The notes beneath the pieces were generated by a model. The model had not been told where the DNA came from, did no database searches, and was given only the letters and a program-made list of their open reading frames with translations. 64,000 nucleotides of DNA. It comes from [Pantoea] beijingensis (lineage in GTDB: Bacteria; Pseudomonadota; Gammaproteobacteria; Enterobacterales; Enterobacteriaceae). The position numbers and the translations under genes are program-made. Location: the NCBI RefSeq assembly GCF_022647505.1, contig NZ_CP071409.1, positions 744,001-808,000 of the forward strand, in the 5' to 3' direction. Below, piece after piece: positions 38,614 through 48,959 of the stretch (the stretch's first letter is position 1; the number at the start of each line of letters is the position of its first letter).

Positions 38614-38718
38614 ATGCTAGCTTTAACGGCAGACAATGGGTTGTCCTCGCAGGATCGACCTGCGATAGTAGTTAACTATTTCACAGCATTATCAAAAATC
38701 GAGGTTCGTGATGTCTGA
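38614..38718 (+). CDS. yqgB: YqgB-like small protein overlapping speA
   Basis: A 34-codon ORF directly before spe[18 protein letters not shown] resembles the C-terminus of E. coli YqgB (AAIVVNCFTLNKII as I recall). The frame is open further upstream, so the start is uncertain. Its stop lies inside speA, an eight-base overlap with the speA start, suggesting coupling. YqgB is described in Salmonella as an acid-linked small protein; here only position and the terminal motif support it. Confidence 0.6.
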   Translation: MLALTADNGLSSQDRPAIVVNYFTALSKIEVRDV

Positions 38719-40687
38719 CGACATGAAGACAATTAAGGGTTCGTCAGCAGGCGAACAGGGTGGACTCCGTTCAATGCAGGAGGTGGCTATGAGCGATCAG
38801 GATGCCAGCAAAATGCTCCGCACCTACAATATTGCCTGGTGGGGTAATAACTACTATGACGTGAATGAGCTGGGCCATATCAGTGTTTGCCCCGATCCCG
38901 ATGTGCCGGAAGCGCGCGTCGATCTGGCTCAACTGGTCAAAGAGCGTGAGGCTGATGGCCAGCGTCTTCCGGCCCTGTTCTGTTTCCCACAAATTCTTCA
39001 GCATCGCCTGCGTTCAATTAACGCGGCGTTCAAACGCGCACGTGAATCCTATGGATACAAAGGGGATTACTTCCTCGTTTATCCCATTAAGGTTAATCAG
39101 CACAAGCGCGTGATTGAATCCCTGATCAACTCTGGCGAACCGTTAGGGCTTGAGGCAGGTTCCAAAGCTGAGCTGATGGCGGTGCTGGCTCACGCGGGTA
39201 TGACCCGCTCAGTGATTGTCTGTAATGGTTATAAAGATCGCGAATATATCCGTCTGGCGCTGATCGGTGAAAAGCTGGGCCACAAAGTTTATCTTGTGCT
39301 CGAAAAAATGACTGAAGTGAAGCTGGTGCTGGAAGAAGCGGAGCGCCTGAATGTGATACCGCGTCTGGGTATCCGTGCGCGCCTGGCTTCGCAGGGTTCC
39401 GGTAAATGGCAGTCGAGCGGTGGTGAAAAATCTAAATTTGGCCTTTCAGCGACTCAGGTTCTTAAGCTGGTTGAGATTATGCGCGATGCGGGCCGCATCG
39501 ATAGCCTGCAGCTGCTGCATTTCCATCTTGGTTCACAGATGGCGAATATTCGCGATATCGCGACCGGCGTGCGTGAATCTGCCCGTTTCTACGTCGAGTT
39601 GGCGAAACTGGGTGTAAATATTCAGTGCTTCGATGTGGGCGGTGGTTTGGGTGTGGACTATGAAGGAACGCGTTCGCAGTCTGACTGTTCCGTGAACTAT
39701 GGCCTTAATGAGTACGCTAACAATGTCATCTGGGCGATTGGCGATGCTTGTGAAGAGCATAACCTGCCGCATCCAACCGTTATCACGGAGTCTGGCCGTG
39801 CCGTAACCGCGCATCACACCGTATTAGTCTCTAATATTATTGGTGTCGAGCGTAACGAATTCAGTACGCCTCAGGCTCCGGAGGAAGAGGCTCCTCGCCC
39901 ATTGATGAGTATGTGGGACACCTGGCAAGAGATGCATGAACCGGATACGCGTCGTTCATTACGTGAATGGTTACATGATAGCCAGATGGATTTGTTCGAT
40001 ATCCATACCGGATATTCACAAGGTCATTATGATCTGAAGCAGCGAGCCTGGGCAGAGCAACTCTATCTCAGTATTTGCAACTATATTCAGCAGCATCTGG
40101 ACCCGAGCAATCGCGCACACCGGCCGATTATTGATGAATTACAGGAGCGGATGGCGGATAAAATTTACGTCAACTTCTCCCTGTTCCAGTCAATGCCGGA
40201 TGCATGGGGGATCGATCAATTATTCCCGGTATTGCCGCTTGAGGGGCTGAACAAATCGCCGGAACGTCGTGCGGTGCTATTGGATATCACCTGTGATTCA
40301 GACGGCACAATTGACCACTATGTTGACGGCGATGGCATTGCGGCAACGATGCCAATGCCGCAGTACGATGTGGATAATCCACCGATGTTGGGCTTCTTTA
40401 TGGTCGGTGCTTATCAGGAAATCCTCGGCAACATGCATAACCTGTTTGGTGATACCGAAGCCGTTGACGTGTTTGCTTTTGCAGACGGTAGCGTTGAAGT
40501 ACAACTTTCTGATGAAGGCGATACCGTTGCCGATATGCTTGAGTACGTACAGCTTGATCCGAAAGAGCTGCTAACCCATTTCCGCAATCAGGTGAAACAG
40601 ACCGACCTCGACGAAGAGCTACGTGCACAGTTCCTGCAGGAGTTTGAATCTGGGTTGTATGGTTATACTTATCTCGAAGATGAGTAA
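38711..40687 (+). CDS. speA: Biosynthetic arginine decarboxylase SpeA
   Basis: PLP enzyme making agmatine from arginine. The 658 residues match E. coli SpeA nearly end to end; [17 protein letters not shown] holds the PLP lysine, [21 protein letters not shown] and [10 protein letters not shown] the substrate and cofactor sites of the alanine racemase-type fold III. The ATG at 38711 is preferred over the GTG at 38708. Agmatine is the substrate of SpeB, coded about 1.3 kb downstream. yqgB overlaps its start. Confidence 0.97.
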   Translation: MSDDMKTIKGSSAGEQGGLRSMQEVAMSDQDASKMLRTYNIAWWGNNYYDVNELGHISVCPDPDVPEARVDLAQLVKEREADGQRLPALFCFPQILQHRLRSINAAFKRARESYGYKGDYFLVYPIKVNQHKRVIESLINSGEPLGLEAGSKAELMAVLAHAGMTRSVIVCNGYKDREYIRLALIGEKLGHKVYLVLEKMTEVKLVLEEAERLNVIPRLGIRARLASQGSGKWQSSGGEKSKFGLSATQVLKLVEIMRDAGRIDSLQLLHFHLGSQMANIRDIATGVRESARFYVELAKLGVNIQCFDVGGGLGVDYEGTRSQSDCSVNYGLNEYANNVIWAIGDACEEHNLPHPTVITESGRAVTAHHTVLVSNIIGVERNEFSTPQAPEEEAPRPLMSMWDTWQEMHEPDTRRSLREWLHDSQMDLFDIHTGYSQGHYDLKQRAWAEQLYLSICNYIQQHLDPSNRAHRPIIDELQERMADKIYVNFSLFQSMPDAWGIDQLFPVLPLEGLNKSPERRAVLLDITCDSDGTIDHYVDGDGIAATMPMPQYDVDNPPMLGFFMVGAYQEILGNMHNLFGDTEAVDVFAFADGSVEVQLSDEGDTVADMLEYVQLDPKELLTHFRNQVKQTDLDEELRAQFLQEFESGLYGYTYLEDE

Positions 40688-40699
40688 TTACCCGTCATA

Positions 40700-40941
40700 C
40701 TTCACACAGCAGGTTTGTTGGCTGCACCCGCTCACCCCGGTCACATAGTTGCCTATGCTCCCGGGGATTTGCTGATTTGCCGCCGCCCTGCAGTGCGAAT
40801 TATTTAGGGTAATCCGACGACTTCACACTGCAGGTTTGTTGGCTGCACCCGCTCACCCCGGTCACATAGTTGCCTATGCTCCCGGGGATTTGCTGATTTG
40901 CCGCCGCCCTGCAGTGCGAATTATTTAGGGTAATCCGACGA
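40700..40941. repeat. Two tandem copies of a 121-bp intergenic repeat
   Basis: Copies at 40700-40820 and 40821-40941 differ at one base. Each contains CCCCGGTCACATAG-TTGCC-TATGCTCCCGGGG, an imperfect hairpin, and ends in GAATTATTTAGGGTAATCC. The style matches a family of non-coding repeats dispersed in enterobacteria. It sits between the convergent ends of speA and the acetyltransferase gene. The end motif recurs near rpiA (59295-59315). Confidence 0.92.
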
Positions 40942-40949
40942 TTTCACGC

Positions 40950-41597
40950 TTATTCCGCGTTAAATTCCGTATCCCAGCGTGCACAGAAGCGTTCAATATC
41001 CCCTGACTGAAACTCGGCAAGGTGTGCCATCAGCTGTTCCAGTGGCCAGTTCCACCAGGCAATACGCTGTAGGCTTGTCGAAATATTTGCAGCAAAGCGT
41101 GGGCGGATGGATTTGGCCGGGACGCCGCCGACAATGGTGTAAGGTGCAACGTCTTTGCTTACCACTGCACCGGCAGCCAGCACTGCGCCATCACCCACGG
41201 TAACCCCCGGTAAGACGATCACGCCATGACCGATCCATACATCATTGCCGATGATCACCTGTGCGGTACGACGATCCGCAAAAAAATGGTGATCGCGTTC
41301 AGCTCCGGAATGATAATACTCGGGACAATAGGTAAAACGGTGTTGAGATGGGCGATCCATTGGATGATTGGGGGCGCCAATACGCACTTGATTTGCAATA
41401 GCGGTAAACTTTCCAATCACGCTATCGGCAATACAACAGTGTTCTCCAGCGTAAGAAAAATCGCCTAACGTGCTGTATTCGAGATAACTGTGGGCGAGGA
41501 TCTCACATTGTTGGCCGATCTGCGTTTCACGCATACGCACGCTGGGATCGATAACGGTTTGTTGCAGTTTGGGCCGGCTTAAGGCGGCGAGAGACAT
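40950..41597 (-). CDS. Hexapeptide-repeat acetyltransferase (phosphonate-metabolism/XAT type)
   Basis: A 215-residue left-handed beta-helix protein. The segment [20 protein letters not shown] and [20 protein letters not shown] show hexapeptide repeats, with His of the acetyl-CoA site; the C-terminal [13 protein letters not shown] is a feature of the phosphonate-operon acetyltransferases. Acceptor unknown, no phn genes are near. It lies between speA and speB, opposite in direction, an insertion relative to E. coli. Confidence 0.85.
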   Translation of the reverse strand: MSLAALSRPKLQQTVIDPSVRMRETQIGQQCEILAHSYLEYSTLGDFSYAGEHCCIADSVIGKFTAIANQVRIGAPNHPMDRPSQHRFTYCPEYYHSGAERDHHFFADRRTAQVIIGNDVWIGHGVIVLPGVTVGDGAVLAAGAVVSKDVAPYTIVGGVPAKSIRPRFAANISTSLQRIAWWNWPLEQLMAHLAEFQSGDIERFCARWDTEFNAE

Positions 41598-41861
41598 GCT
41601 GTTACATCCTTCTTAATCGGGGCTGGGAGGTGATATACGCCCAGTGGCGGGCACTCTCAGGATCCTGACGGCAAAAGATGACAGCATGATGTCGATTTTG
41701 GCCTCCAGGTGGAGGGCGGGAAACATTATGCTGAGCCTCCAGCAACAATATCGCAAAATGACATTGTCGTTAGTGTCGGTTGCAGCGATAATTACGCCAT
41801 CATACCCGCGGTTGCATCAGCAATCCGACTTATTCAGGGTATAAAATATTATGCGAATCTG

Positions 41862-41904
41862 ATCCCTTCCTCGTCGGGTTTAACGACGCGGAAGGGATTT
41901 TTTT
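41862..41904 (+). terminator. Terminator/attenuator in the speB leader
   Basis: ATCCCTTCC pairs with GGAAGGGAT around CGTCG-GGTTTAA-CGACG, followed by seven T. It ends about 57 bp before the speB ATG on the coding strand. A TATAAA at 41840-41845 upstream could be a promoter element. Transcription reaching speB would have to pass or start after it. Confidence 0.75.
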
Positions 41905-41961
41905 CATCTATACCTGCCATGCTTCCGGCTGCCTGACAGCCAGAGAAAAAGAGGAAAGACT

Positions 41962-42888
41962 ATGGTGAATAATACCTTAGGCAATGCATACGATAATTCC
42001 CTGGTTTCCAACGCGTTTGGCTTTATGCGTTTTCCGGTGAACTTTCAGCCCTACGACAGTGATGCTGAGTGGGTGATTACCGGTATTCCTTTTGATGCGG
42101 CCACCTCTGGTCGTCCGGGAAGTCGTCTGGGGCCAGGCGCCATTCGGCAAATCTCGACCAATCTGGCGTGGGAAGGCTGCCGTTGGCCGTGGAACTTCGA
42201 TCTACGTCAACGTCTAAAAGTTATCGACTGTGGCGACCTGGTATATGCATTTGGCGATTCCCAGGATCTGACTGATAAACTGCAAGCGCATGCGGAGAAA
42301 TTGCTGGCAAACGGTAAGCGTATGCTGACTTTCGGCGGCGATCACTACATTTCACTGCCGCTGCTGCGCGCGCATGCGAAGTATTTTGGTAAAATGGCGC
42401 TGGTGCATTTTGATGCCCACACAGACACCTACTCTAACGGCCCAACGTTTGATCACGGCACGATGTTCCATCATGCGCCAGCAGAAGGCTTGATCGATCC
42501 ACAGCACTCGGTGCAAATCGGTATTCGTACCGAGTTTGATAAAGATCTAGGCTTTAATGTGCTGGACGCCGCGCAGGTTAACGATCGCGGCGTCGATGAT
42601 ATCCTGGCGCAGGTTAAGCAGATCGTTGGCGATCTCCCTGTTTATTTGACCTTTGACATTGATTGTCTCGATCCCGCTCATGCGCCTGGTACCGGTACGC
42701 CGGTGATCGGTGGACTGACTACGGATAAGGCACTGAAGCTGGTTCGTGGTCTGCAAGGGCTGAATATTGTGGGTATGGATCTGGTTGAGGTTGCGCCGGG
42801 TTACGATCAATCCGATCTCACTTCACTGGCCGCAGCAACTATCGCCCTTGATATGCTGCACGTTCAGGCGGTCAATAAAGGCGAATAA
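41962..42888 (+). CDS. speB: Agmatinase SpeB
   Basis: Binuclear manganese ureohydrolase that splits agmatine into putrescine and urea. Of the 308 residues, [21 protein letters not shown] and [15 protein letters not shown] hold the metal ligands and catalytic residues. The length is normal. With SpeA it forms the arginine route to putrescine; SpeC forms the ornithine route. The intervening acetyltransferase and terminator suggest separate expression from speA. Confidence 0.97.
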   Translation: MVNNTLGNAYDNSLVSNAFGFMRFPVNFQPYDSDAEWVITGIPFDAATSGRPGSRLGPGAIRQISTNLAWEGCRWPWNFDLRQRLKVIDCGDLVYAFGDSQDLTDKLQAHAEKLLANGKRMLTFGGDHYISLPLLRAHAKYFGKMALVHFDAHTDTYSNGPTFDHGTMFHHAPAEGLIDPQHSVQIGIRTEFDKDLGFNVLDAAQVNDRGVDDILAQVKQIVGDLPVYLTFDIDCLDPAHAPGTGTPVIGGLTTDKALKLVRGLQGLNIVGMDLVEVAPGYDQSDLTSLAAATIALDMLHVQAVNKGE

Positions 42889-43161
42889 CGGCAACGAGTT
42901 TGCGCTGTTTTTCTCTGAAAACGCCGTGGGTAACGATGTCTCGCGGCGTATTAAGGGGGCAGATGCCATGATAATGCTATGCCGATCGCCCGTATATTAC
43001 CCCAACCACTCTCCCGCATTGCATTGTTCGCTTTTGTCACTACCCGCTACACTTATGGTGCGAATCCTCCAGTAGTTCATGTTGCGGCGTGGCGTACTCA
43101 ACCCGCTGGCAGCCTGAAGTATGGTGGGTCTATTCAACCATTTTGACAGGAGCAAAGCCTC

Positions 43162-43584
43162 ATGGGATTACTTGATGAAATTGTCGGTTCGCTGGGAGAT
43201 AAGCCGGATGGGCAATCTGCCGGAGCCGGGCTCGTACAGCTTCAGGCCATCTGGCAATGGGTACAGGAGCAGGGGGGGATTCAGGTGTTACTGGAGAAAT
43301 TTCAGCAGGGGGGATTAGGCTCTGTCCTCGGCTCCTGGTTGGGTAACGGGCAAAATCAGGCCATTGGTGGGCACGATGTGCAGTCAGCATTGGGGGAGTC
43401 AGATTTACAGTCGTTGGCGGGTAAGTTGGGAACCGATAAGCAAAGCGCTTCTGACATACTGGCACAACTGTTACCCCATCTGGTGGATAAAGCCTCACCG
43501 CAGGGCGAGATTGATCCGCAGGCGACACAAAATTCACAACTTGATCTTGGTAGCCTGGTTGACGGTATTTTTGGTAAGCGTTAA
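43162..43584 (+). CDS. YidB-like DUF937 family protein
   Basis: A 140-residue Gly/Gln-rich protein starting MGLLDEIVGSLGDK. Repeated small-residue segments (GGLGSVLGSWLGNGQNQAIG, LQSLAGKLGTDKQSASDIL, LLPHLVDKASPQGEIDP) are typical of the YidB/DUF937 family, whose function is unknown. A gap of about 270 bp separates it from speB; an AAGGAGCAAAG-like site precedes the ATG. Convergent with loiP. Confidence 0.85.
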   Translation: MGLLDEIVGSLGDKPDGQSAGAGLVQLQAIWQWVQEQGGIQVLLEKFQQGGLGSVLGSWLGNGQNQAIGGHDVQSALGESDLQSLAGKLGTDKQSASDILAQLLPHLVDKASPQGEIDPQATQNSQLDLGSLVDGIFGKR

Positions 43585-43591
43585 CACGGCT

Positions 43592-43613
43592 CAGGCGGGG
43601 ATATTCCCGCCTG
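43592..43613. terminator. Hairpin between yidB-like gene and loiP
   Basis: CAGGCGGG-GATATT-CCCGCCTG lies between the convergent stops. The T tract is weak on both sides, so termination strength is uncertain. Confidence 0.45.
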
Positions 43614-43632
43614 AAATTGCGACAGTTGACGC

Positions 43633-44385
43633 TTATTTTTCAGCTGCGATGCGTGCTTTAATGTGCTCGGCACGTGATGCAGAGGATGGATGTGAATCGA
43701 ACATGCTGCTTTGATGGCTCCCTTCCAGCTTCGCTAATTTCTCAAAGCTAGTAACCAACCCGTTTGGATTGATTTTACGTTTTTTCATCAGGTCGAAGGA
43801 ATAGTCATCCGCCTGTGATTCTTGCGTTTGTGAGAATTGGGCATTGACCAGTTTCTCTCCCAGATCTCCCAACTGTGACTGTGACAGTGAGGCCGCAATG
43901 CCTCCGGCTGCGCTGGCAGCTGTCCGTGCGGCAGTAGTGGCATAAGCAAGCTGCATCGCCTTACGCGTATGCCCCAACGCAACGTGACCCATTTCATGGC
44001 CGAGGACGCCTTCAACCTCGTTATCCGTCATCATATCCATCAGGCCGCTATAGACACGAATACAGCCGTTGGCCATTGCCCAGGCATTCACATCTTTCGT
44101 CAGATATACCTTGTAATTAGCCGGAGTGCCGTTGATGTTGTCGCCAAGCGCGGCGGCGATTTTTGTCAACCTTTTGGCGTATTCACTGTTAGCGGGTGCA
44201 ATTTGCGCCTCGCTGTCCATTTGCTGGCAGGATTTATTGCTCAGCTCTTTTACCTGTTCGTCATTTAACGTTACCGCCTGAAAAGCCTGCGCGCCCGACT
44301 GCATTAACGAGTTCGCATCAAAGTTTTGGCAGCCAGAGAGTAAAGAGGTCAGCGTAAGCGCTAAAAAAGAGGTACGTATTTTCAT
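43633..44385 (-). CDS. loiP: Membrane metalloprotease lipoprotein LoiP (YggG)
   Basis: A 250-residue M48 family zinc protease. The signal ends at LTSLLSGC (lipid Cys at about 19) and predicts an outer membrane lipoprotein. The active site is VEGVLGHEMGHVALGH. Known in E. coli as an osmotic-stress protease that works with YfgC/BepA. Its ATG lies about 290 bp from tktA, divergent. Confidence 0.94.
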   Translation of the reverse strand: MKIRTSFLALTLTSLLSGCQNFDANSLMQSGAQAFQAVTLNDEQVKELSNKSCQQMDSEAQIAPANSEYAKRLTKIAAALGDNINGTPANYKVYLTKDVNAWAMANGCIRVYSGLMDMMTDNEVEGVLGHEMGHVALGHTRKAMQLAYATTAARTAASAAGGIAASLSQSQLGDLGEKLVNAQFSQTQESQADDYSFDLMKKRKINPNGLVTSFEKLAKLEGSHQSSMFDSHPSSASRAEHIKARIAAEK

Positions 44386-44674
44386 TCTATTTTATCCCAC
44401 CATGGTAACAAGGCCATAAAAACCAACCTTTAGCAAAGCCCGTTCGCTAAAGGTTTGCAGAGAACCTGGATTTTATAGCGGTTTAAATGTGCGATGCATA
44501 GCGGCCATGGTCTTAAAGCACTAAATGCGCGTGAATTTAGCACCTCGCGCCATGTACATTTCACCTGTTTTTCATGTACATTGATGGTCGACTTTACTTT
44601 GACTTTGCCTGATAACTAATTAATTTCAATAGGTTAAATAGGGTAAAGCGCATAAATCCTATCTGGAGTGAATC

Positions 44675-46669
44675 ATGTCTTCTCGTAAAGAGCTTGCCAA
44701 CGCCATTCGCGCATTAAGTATGGATGCCGTACAAAAAGCGAAATCCGGTCATCCGGGTGCACCAATGGGCATGGCGGATATCGCTGAAGTGCTGTGGCGT
44801 GACTACCTAAACCATAACCCAACTAACCCTCTGTGGGCTGACCGCGACCGTTTTGTTCTTTCCAACGGCCATGGTTCGATGCTGATCTACAGCTTGTTGC
44901 ACCTCACGGGTTATGATCTGCCGATTACAGAGCTGGAAAATTTCCGTCAGTTGCATTCTAAAACGCCGGGTCATCCGGAATATGGTTATACCGCGGGTGT
45001 TGAAACCACTACCGGGCCATTGGGTCAGGGTATTGCGAATGCGGTCGGTTTTGCTATCGCGGAGCGCACGTTGGCGGCGCAGTTCAACCGCCCGGGCCAT
45101 GATATCGTTGACCATAATACCTACGTATTCATGGGCGATGGCTGCATGATGGAAGGTATTTCTCATGAAGTGTGCTCGCTGGCCGGTACCCTGAAGCTGG
45201 GCAAACTGGTTGCGTTCTACGACGATAATGGCATCTCTATTGATGGTGAAATTGAAGGGTGGTTCACCGACGACACCGCGAAGCGTTTTGAATCCTACGG
45301 CTGGCATGTTGTTCGTGGTATTGATGGACACGACGCGGATGCGATTAAAAAAGCAATTGAAGAAGCGAAAAGCGTTAGCGACAAGCCTTCTCTGCTGATG
45401 TGTAAAACTATTATCGGCTTTGGCTCGCCAAATAAAGCGGGCTCGCATGATGCGCACGGCGCCCCTCTTGGCGACGACGAGATCGCGCTGACGCGTAAGC
45501 AACTGGGCTGGAACTACCCGCCGTTCGTGATCCCGAAAGAAATCTATGCAGAATGGGATGCGAAAGCACAGGGCCAGGCGAAAGAGTCAGCCTGGGACGA
45601 GAAGTTTGCTGCCTATGCCAAAGCACACCCTGAACTGGCTGCCGAGTTTAAACGCCGTAGCGTGAATGCGCTGCCGGAAAACTGGCAGGCGGAGTCGCAG
45701 AAGTTTATTGAGCATCTGCAGGCAAACCCAGCGAAAATCGCTAGCCGTAAAGCTTCGCAAAATACGATTGAAGCTTTCGGTAAACTGTTGCCAGAATATT
45801 TGGGGGGCTCAGCTGACCTGGCTCCAAGTAACCTGACGATGTGGTCTGGCTCTAAACCAATCAATGAAGACAGTGCCGGTAACTATATCCACTATGGCGT
45901 GCGTGAGTTTGGTATGACCGCTATTGCTAACGGTCTTGCTCTGCACGGTGGTTTCCTGCCTTACACCGCCACGTTCCTGATGTTTGTAGAATACGCACGT
46001 AACGCTGTGCGTATGGCTGCGCTGATGAAAATTCGTCAGGTGATGGTATACACCCATGACTCTATTGGGCTGGGTGAAGATGGTCCAACCCATCAGCCGG
46101 TTGAACAGCTTGCCAGCCTGCGCGTTACGCCAAATATGAGTACCTGGCGTCCGTGTGATCAGGTCGAATCTGCCGTGGCGTGGAAATATGCCATTGAACG
46201 CCAGGATGGCCCAACGGCGTTAATCTTCTCCCGTCAGAATCTGGCTCAGCAGGATCGTACCGCTGAGCAGTTAGCAAACGTGGCGCGTGGCGCATACGTG
46301 CTGAAAGATTGTGAAGGTGGTAAGCCTGAGCTGATCCTGATTGCGACCGGTTCAGAGGTTGAACTGGCTGTTGGTGCGTACGATAAACTGACTGCTGAAG
46401 GGCGTAATGTTCGGGTGGTGTCGATGCCGTCTACGGATGCGTTTGACAAACAGGACGCGGCTTATCGTGAATCCGTGCTACCAAAAGCGGTTAGTGCTCG
46501 TGTGGCCATCGAAGCCGGTATTGCTGATTACTGGTTTAAGTACACCGGCCTGAATGGTGCGATCGTCGGTATGACCAGCTTTGGTGAATCGGCACCAGCA
46601 GAACTGCTGTTTAAAGAGTTTGGCTTCACGGTGGAAAACGTGGTAGCAAAAGCGAAAGAGCTGCTGTAA
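44675..46669 (+). CDS. tktA: Transketolase TktA
   Basis: Thiamine diphosphate enzyme of the non-oxidative pentose phosphate pathway. The 664-residue protein is close to E. coli Tkt[21 protein letters not shown], the TPP motif [13 protein letters not shown]...[23 protein letters not shown] and the C-terminal domain. Ribosome site ggagtg precedes the ATG. It supplies erythrose 4-phosphate for Epd, coded downstream. Confidence 0.98.
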   Translation: MSSRKELANAIRALSMDAVQKAKSGHPGAPMGMADIAEVLWRDYLNHNPTNPLWADRDRFVLSNGHGSMLIYSLLHLTGYDLPITELENFRQLHSKTPGHPEYGYTAGVETTTGPLGQGIANAVGFAIAERTLAAQFNRPGHDIVDHNTYVFMGDGCMMEGISHEVCSLAGTLKLGKLVAFYDDNGISIDGEIEGWFTDDTAKRFESYGWHVVRGIDGHDADAIKKAIEEAKSVSDKPSLLMCKTIIGFGSPNKAGSHDAHGAPLGDDEIALTRKQLGWNYPPFVIPKEIYAEWDAKAQGQAKESAWDEKFAAYAKAHPELAAEFKRRSVNALPENWQAESQKFIEHLQANPAKIASRKASQNTIEAFGKLLPEYLGGSADLAPSNLTMWSGSKPINEDSAGNYIHYGVREFGMTAIANGLALHGGFLPYTATFLMFVEYARNAVRMAALMKIRQVMVYTHDSIGLGEDGPTHQPVEQLASLRVTPNMSTWRPCDQVESAVAWKYAIERQDGPTALIFSRQNLAQQDRTAEQLANVARGAYVLKDCEGGKPELILIATGSEVELAVGAYDKLTAEGRNVRVVSMPSTDAFDKQDAAYRESVLPKAVSARVAIEAGIADYWFKYTGLNGAIVGMTSFGESAPAELLFKEFGFTVENVVAKAKELL

Positions 46670-46675
46670 TTCCCG

Positions 46676-46703
46676 GGAGTTCGCCTGCATGCAGGCGAAC
46701 TCC
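46676..46703 (+). terminator. Perfect 28-bp palindrome after tktA
   Basis: GGAGTTCGCCTGCA followed by its reverse complement, seven bases past the tktA stop. No long T tract follows (gttatatctc), but it is the likely mRNA end. Confidence 0.65.
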
Positions 46704-46751
46704 GTTATATCTCTGTATGAATAACCGGGCTAAGTGCCGGAGAGATCGCCG

Positions 46752-47477
46752 CTAAGACGGTTTGATCTGTTCTTCAATTCTGGAGAGCGTCTCCACGATA
46801 TAGGGTTCGGCAGGGCGCTTTGTGCCGGAAGCCTTATCCGTTACCGTCTGGGTGCTAAAGGGTTTAGACACACCATAAAAGCGGCCTTTTTTATTGATCG
46901 ACAACGCTTCGCACTCAATTGTCCCGTCGACAAATCCATTTACGTTTATCGCGACTTCGCGACTGCGGCACAGACCGGTCAGTGAACCCGTCACTTCAAT
47001 TTTATCGGCAGTGATTTCACCATCGACTTTTCCTTCAGACAGGACATAAACTGTTTTTTCAGAACGAATAATTCCTTTAATTGAACCGCTTATGTGAACA
47101 TCTCCCGTTGCATTAATTTCGCCCGTTAAATGGCAACTTTCCGGGATTGTTGTTGCATCCATAGGGCTCGCCGCCTGTATTGCTGCCTCTGCGTTATCGG
47201 TGAGGTGATTGGGATCGCTGCTGCGATTATCATCGGACGGTGGGGAGGTAAAAAAGTCATTTTCAATGGACTTTATCGTATTTTCTTTACGTTTAAACAT
47301 CTTCATTCCCTTGTTAAAAACAACTATTCCGAGTGTGGTAATAACGACAGTCATGGCAGAAAAAGAGGGTGCGCTCAGGCCACGCCACAATGGCAACGCA
47401 TGGTTTCCTTTCAGACAGTAAGCAACCAGGCCCGCAGCCCAAATTAGCCAGACAAACCAAAGAAGGTTGTAATTCAT
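46752..47477 (-). CDS. Membrane-anchored bactofilin-type polymer-forming protein
   Basis: A 241-residue protein with two hydrophobic N-terminal segments (about 3-22 and 35-55), a polar linker, then a bactofilin (CcmA) domain about 105-200: CHLTGEINATGDVHISGSIK, VYVLSEGKVDGEITADKI and CEALSINKKGRFYG. Bactofilins self-assemble into filaments and help shape cell walls in other bacteria. It replaces the cmtAB-yggPFDC block of E. coli and is convergent with tktA. Confidence 0.85.
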   Translation of the reverse strand: MNYNLLWFVWLIWAAGLVAYCLKGNHALPLWRGLSAPSFSAMTVVITTLGIVVFNKGMKMFKRKENTIKSIENDFFTSPPSDDNRSSDPNHLTDNAEAAIQAASPMDATTIPESCHLTGEINATGDVHISGSIKGIIRSEKTVYVLSEGKVDGEITADKIEVTGSLTGLCRSREVAINVNGFVDGTIECEALSINKKGRFYGVSKPFSTQTVTDKASGTKRPAEPYIVETLSRIEEQIKPS

Positions 47478-47682
47478 ATCCCTGTTCTGTTAACAACGCA
47501 GAGTGCGCAGTTCCGCTATCCGTTCGGCAGAAACAATCTCCAGCTGACGTGATCTATTTCCTTAATTTACCCCTCATACTTCAGAATTGCTGATGACCTC
47601 TGACCGTATGAATCGGGGCGAGTATAGCCTACTATGAACGATTATCTTATTGAGCGTTTTTTGTTCGTTCTTGTGCATTTAT

Positions 47683-47698
47683 TGTGATCTTCGTCAGA
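47683..47698. promoter_or_regulatory. CRP-like site upstream of epd
   Basis: TGTGA-N6-TCAGA deviates from the CRP core by one base. The epd-pgk promoter of E. coli is CRP-regulated, so position and sequence agree. Confidence 0.5.
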
Positions 47699-47755
47699 AC
47701 TTTATCGTGCTATTGATCTGTCTCATTCCAATTATTCCTGATTACTATTATTCTG

Positions 47756-47770
47756 GCTGAACCGTTTCAG
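47756..47770. promoter_or_regulatory. Cra (FruR) site upstream of epd
   Basis: GCTGAACCGTTTCAG is a near-palindrome matching the Cra operator core TGAAWCSNTTCA. It fits the known Cra control of the epd-pgk glycolytic operon. Confidence 0.65.
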
Positions 47771-47888
47771 TTGTTGTTTGCGCGGCAGCTGTGACGAATG
47801 TTGTTGCGAGAGAATTCCCTGTACAAATAGAAACGCGTGGCCCAGGCTATTGCCTCGTTTATTTCATGGATTCTGATGCAGGAGTGAT

Positions 47889-48908
47889 ATGACCGTTCGT
47901 ATTGCTATTAACGGCTTTGGTCGCATCGGGCGTAATGTGCTACGTGCACTGTACGAAACCGGGCGCCGGGCAGAAATAACAGTGGTTGCCATCAATGAGT
48001 TAGCGGAAGCCTCAGGCATGGCACATCTGCTGAAATATGATACCAGCCATGGCCGTTTTGCATGGGATGTCCGGCAAGAGCGTGATTTATTGTGGATAGG
48101 GGAAGATACCCTGCGTATCCTGCACCATGCCGAAATCGCCGATTTGCCCTGGCGCGAATTGAACGTGGATGTGGTGCTGGATTGCACCGGTGTCTATGGC
48201 AGCCGGGAAGATGGCGAAGCGCATCTCCAGGCGGGTGCGAAGAAGGTGCTGTTTTCTCATCCCGGAGGCAATGACCTTGATGCAACGGTGGTTTTTGGCG
48301 TCAATGAAGCTACCCTCAAACGCAATGATCGCATCGTATCCAATGCCTCTTGCACCACCAACTGCATTATTCCGATCATCAAGTTGCTGGATGATGCTTT
48401 CAGCATTGAATCGGGCACGGTCACCACGATTCACTCCGCCATGCACGATCAGCAAGTGATCGATGCTTATCATTCGGATTTACGTCGTACGCGCGCGGCC
48501 AGCCAGTCTATTATTCCCGTTGATACGCGGCTTGCTGCCGGCATTACCCGGTTTTTTCCGAAATTTAACGATCGGTTTGAAGCCATTGCCGTGCGAGTGC
48601 CAACGATCAACGTGACGGCGATTGACCTGAGCGTTAGCGTACGTGAATCGGTGAGCGCAAATGACGTTAACGGCTTACTGCAAAACGCGGCAGAAGGGGC
48701 ATTTAGTGGTATAGTTGACTATACGGAATTGCCGTTAGTCTCAATTGATTTTAACCATGATCCGCACAGTGCCATAGTGGATGGTACGCAAACGCGGGTC
48801 AGCGGTCAGCACCTGATTAAAACCTTAGTCTGGTGCGATAACGAATGGGGCTTTGCTAACAGAATGCTCGACACCACGTTAGCAATGGCCGCAAGCGGTT
48901 TCAGGTAA
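47889..48908 (+). CDS. epd: D-erythrose 4-phosphate dehydrogenase Epd
   Basis: Oxidises erythrose 4-phosphate to 4-phosphoerythronate for pyridoxal phosphate synthesis. GAPDH-like: [15 protein letters not shown] binds NAD; the catalytic Cys lies in [10 protein letters not shown] and His downstream in [11 protein letters not shown]. The 339 residues are the usual length. It heads the epd-pgk-fbaA cluster. Confidence 0.96.
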   Translation: MTVRIAINGFGRIGRNVLRALYETGRRAEITVVAINELAEASGMAHLLKYDTSHGRFAWDVRQERDLLWIGEDTLRILHHAEIADLPWRELNVDVVLDCTGVYGSREDGEAHLQAGAKKVLFSHPGGNDLDATVVFGVNEATLKRNDRIVSNASCTTNCIIPIIKLLDDAFSIESGTVTTIHSAMHDQQVIDAYHSDLRRTRAASQSIIPVDTRLAAGITRFFPKFNDRFEAIAVRVPTINVTAIDLSVSVRESVSANDVNGLLQNAAEGAFSGIVDYTELPLVSIDFNHDPHSAIVDGTQTRVSGQHLIKTLVWCDNEWGFANRMLDTTLAMAASGFR

Positions 48909-48959
48909 GGCGCGGTTTGCGCCTGGCAAAACTTAAGAGAATCAACGAGAGGGTTCACC

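Noticed and set aside
44807..45502. 231-codon minus-strand ORF inside tktA
   Set aside because: Antisense shadow of transketolase without family features.
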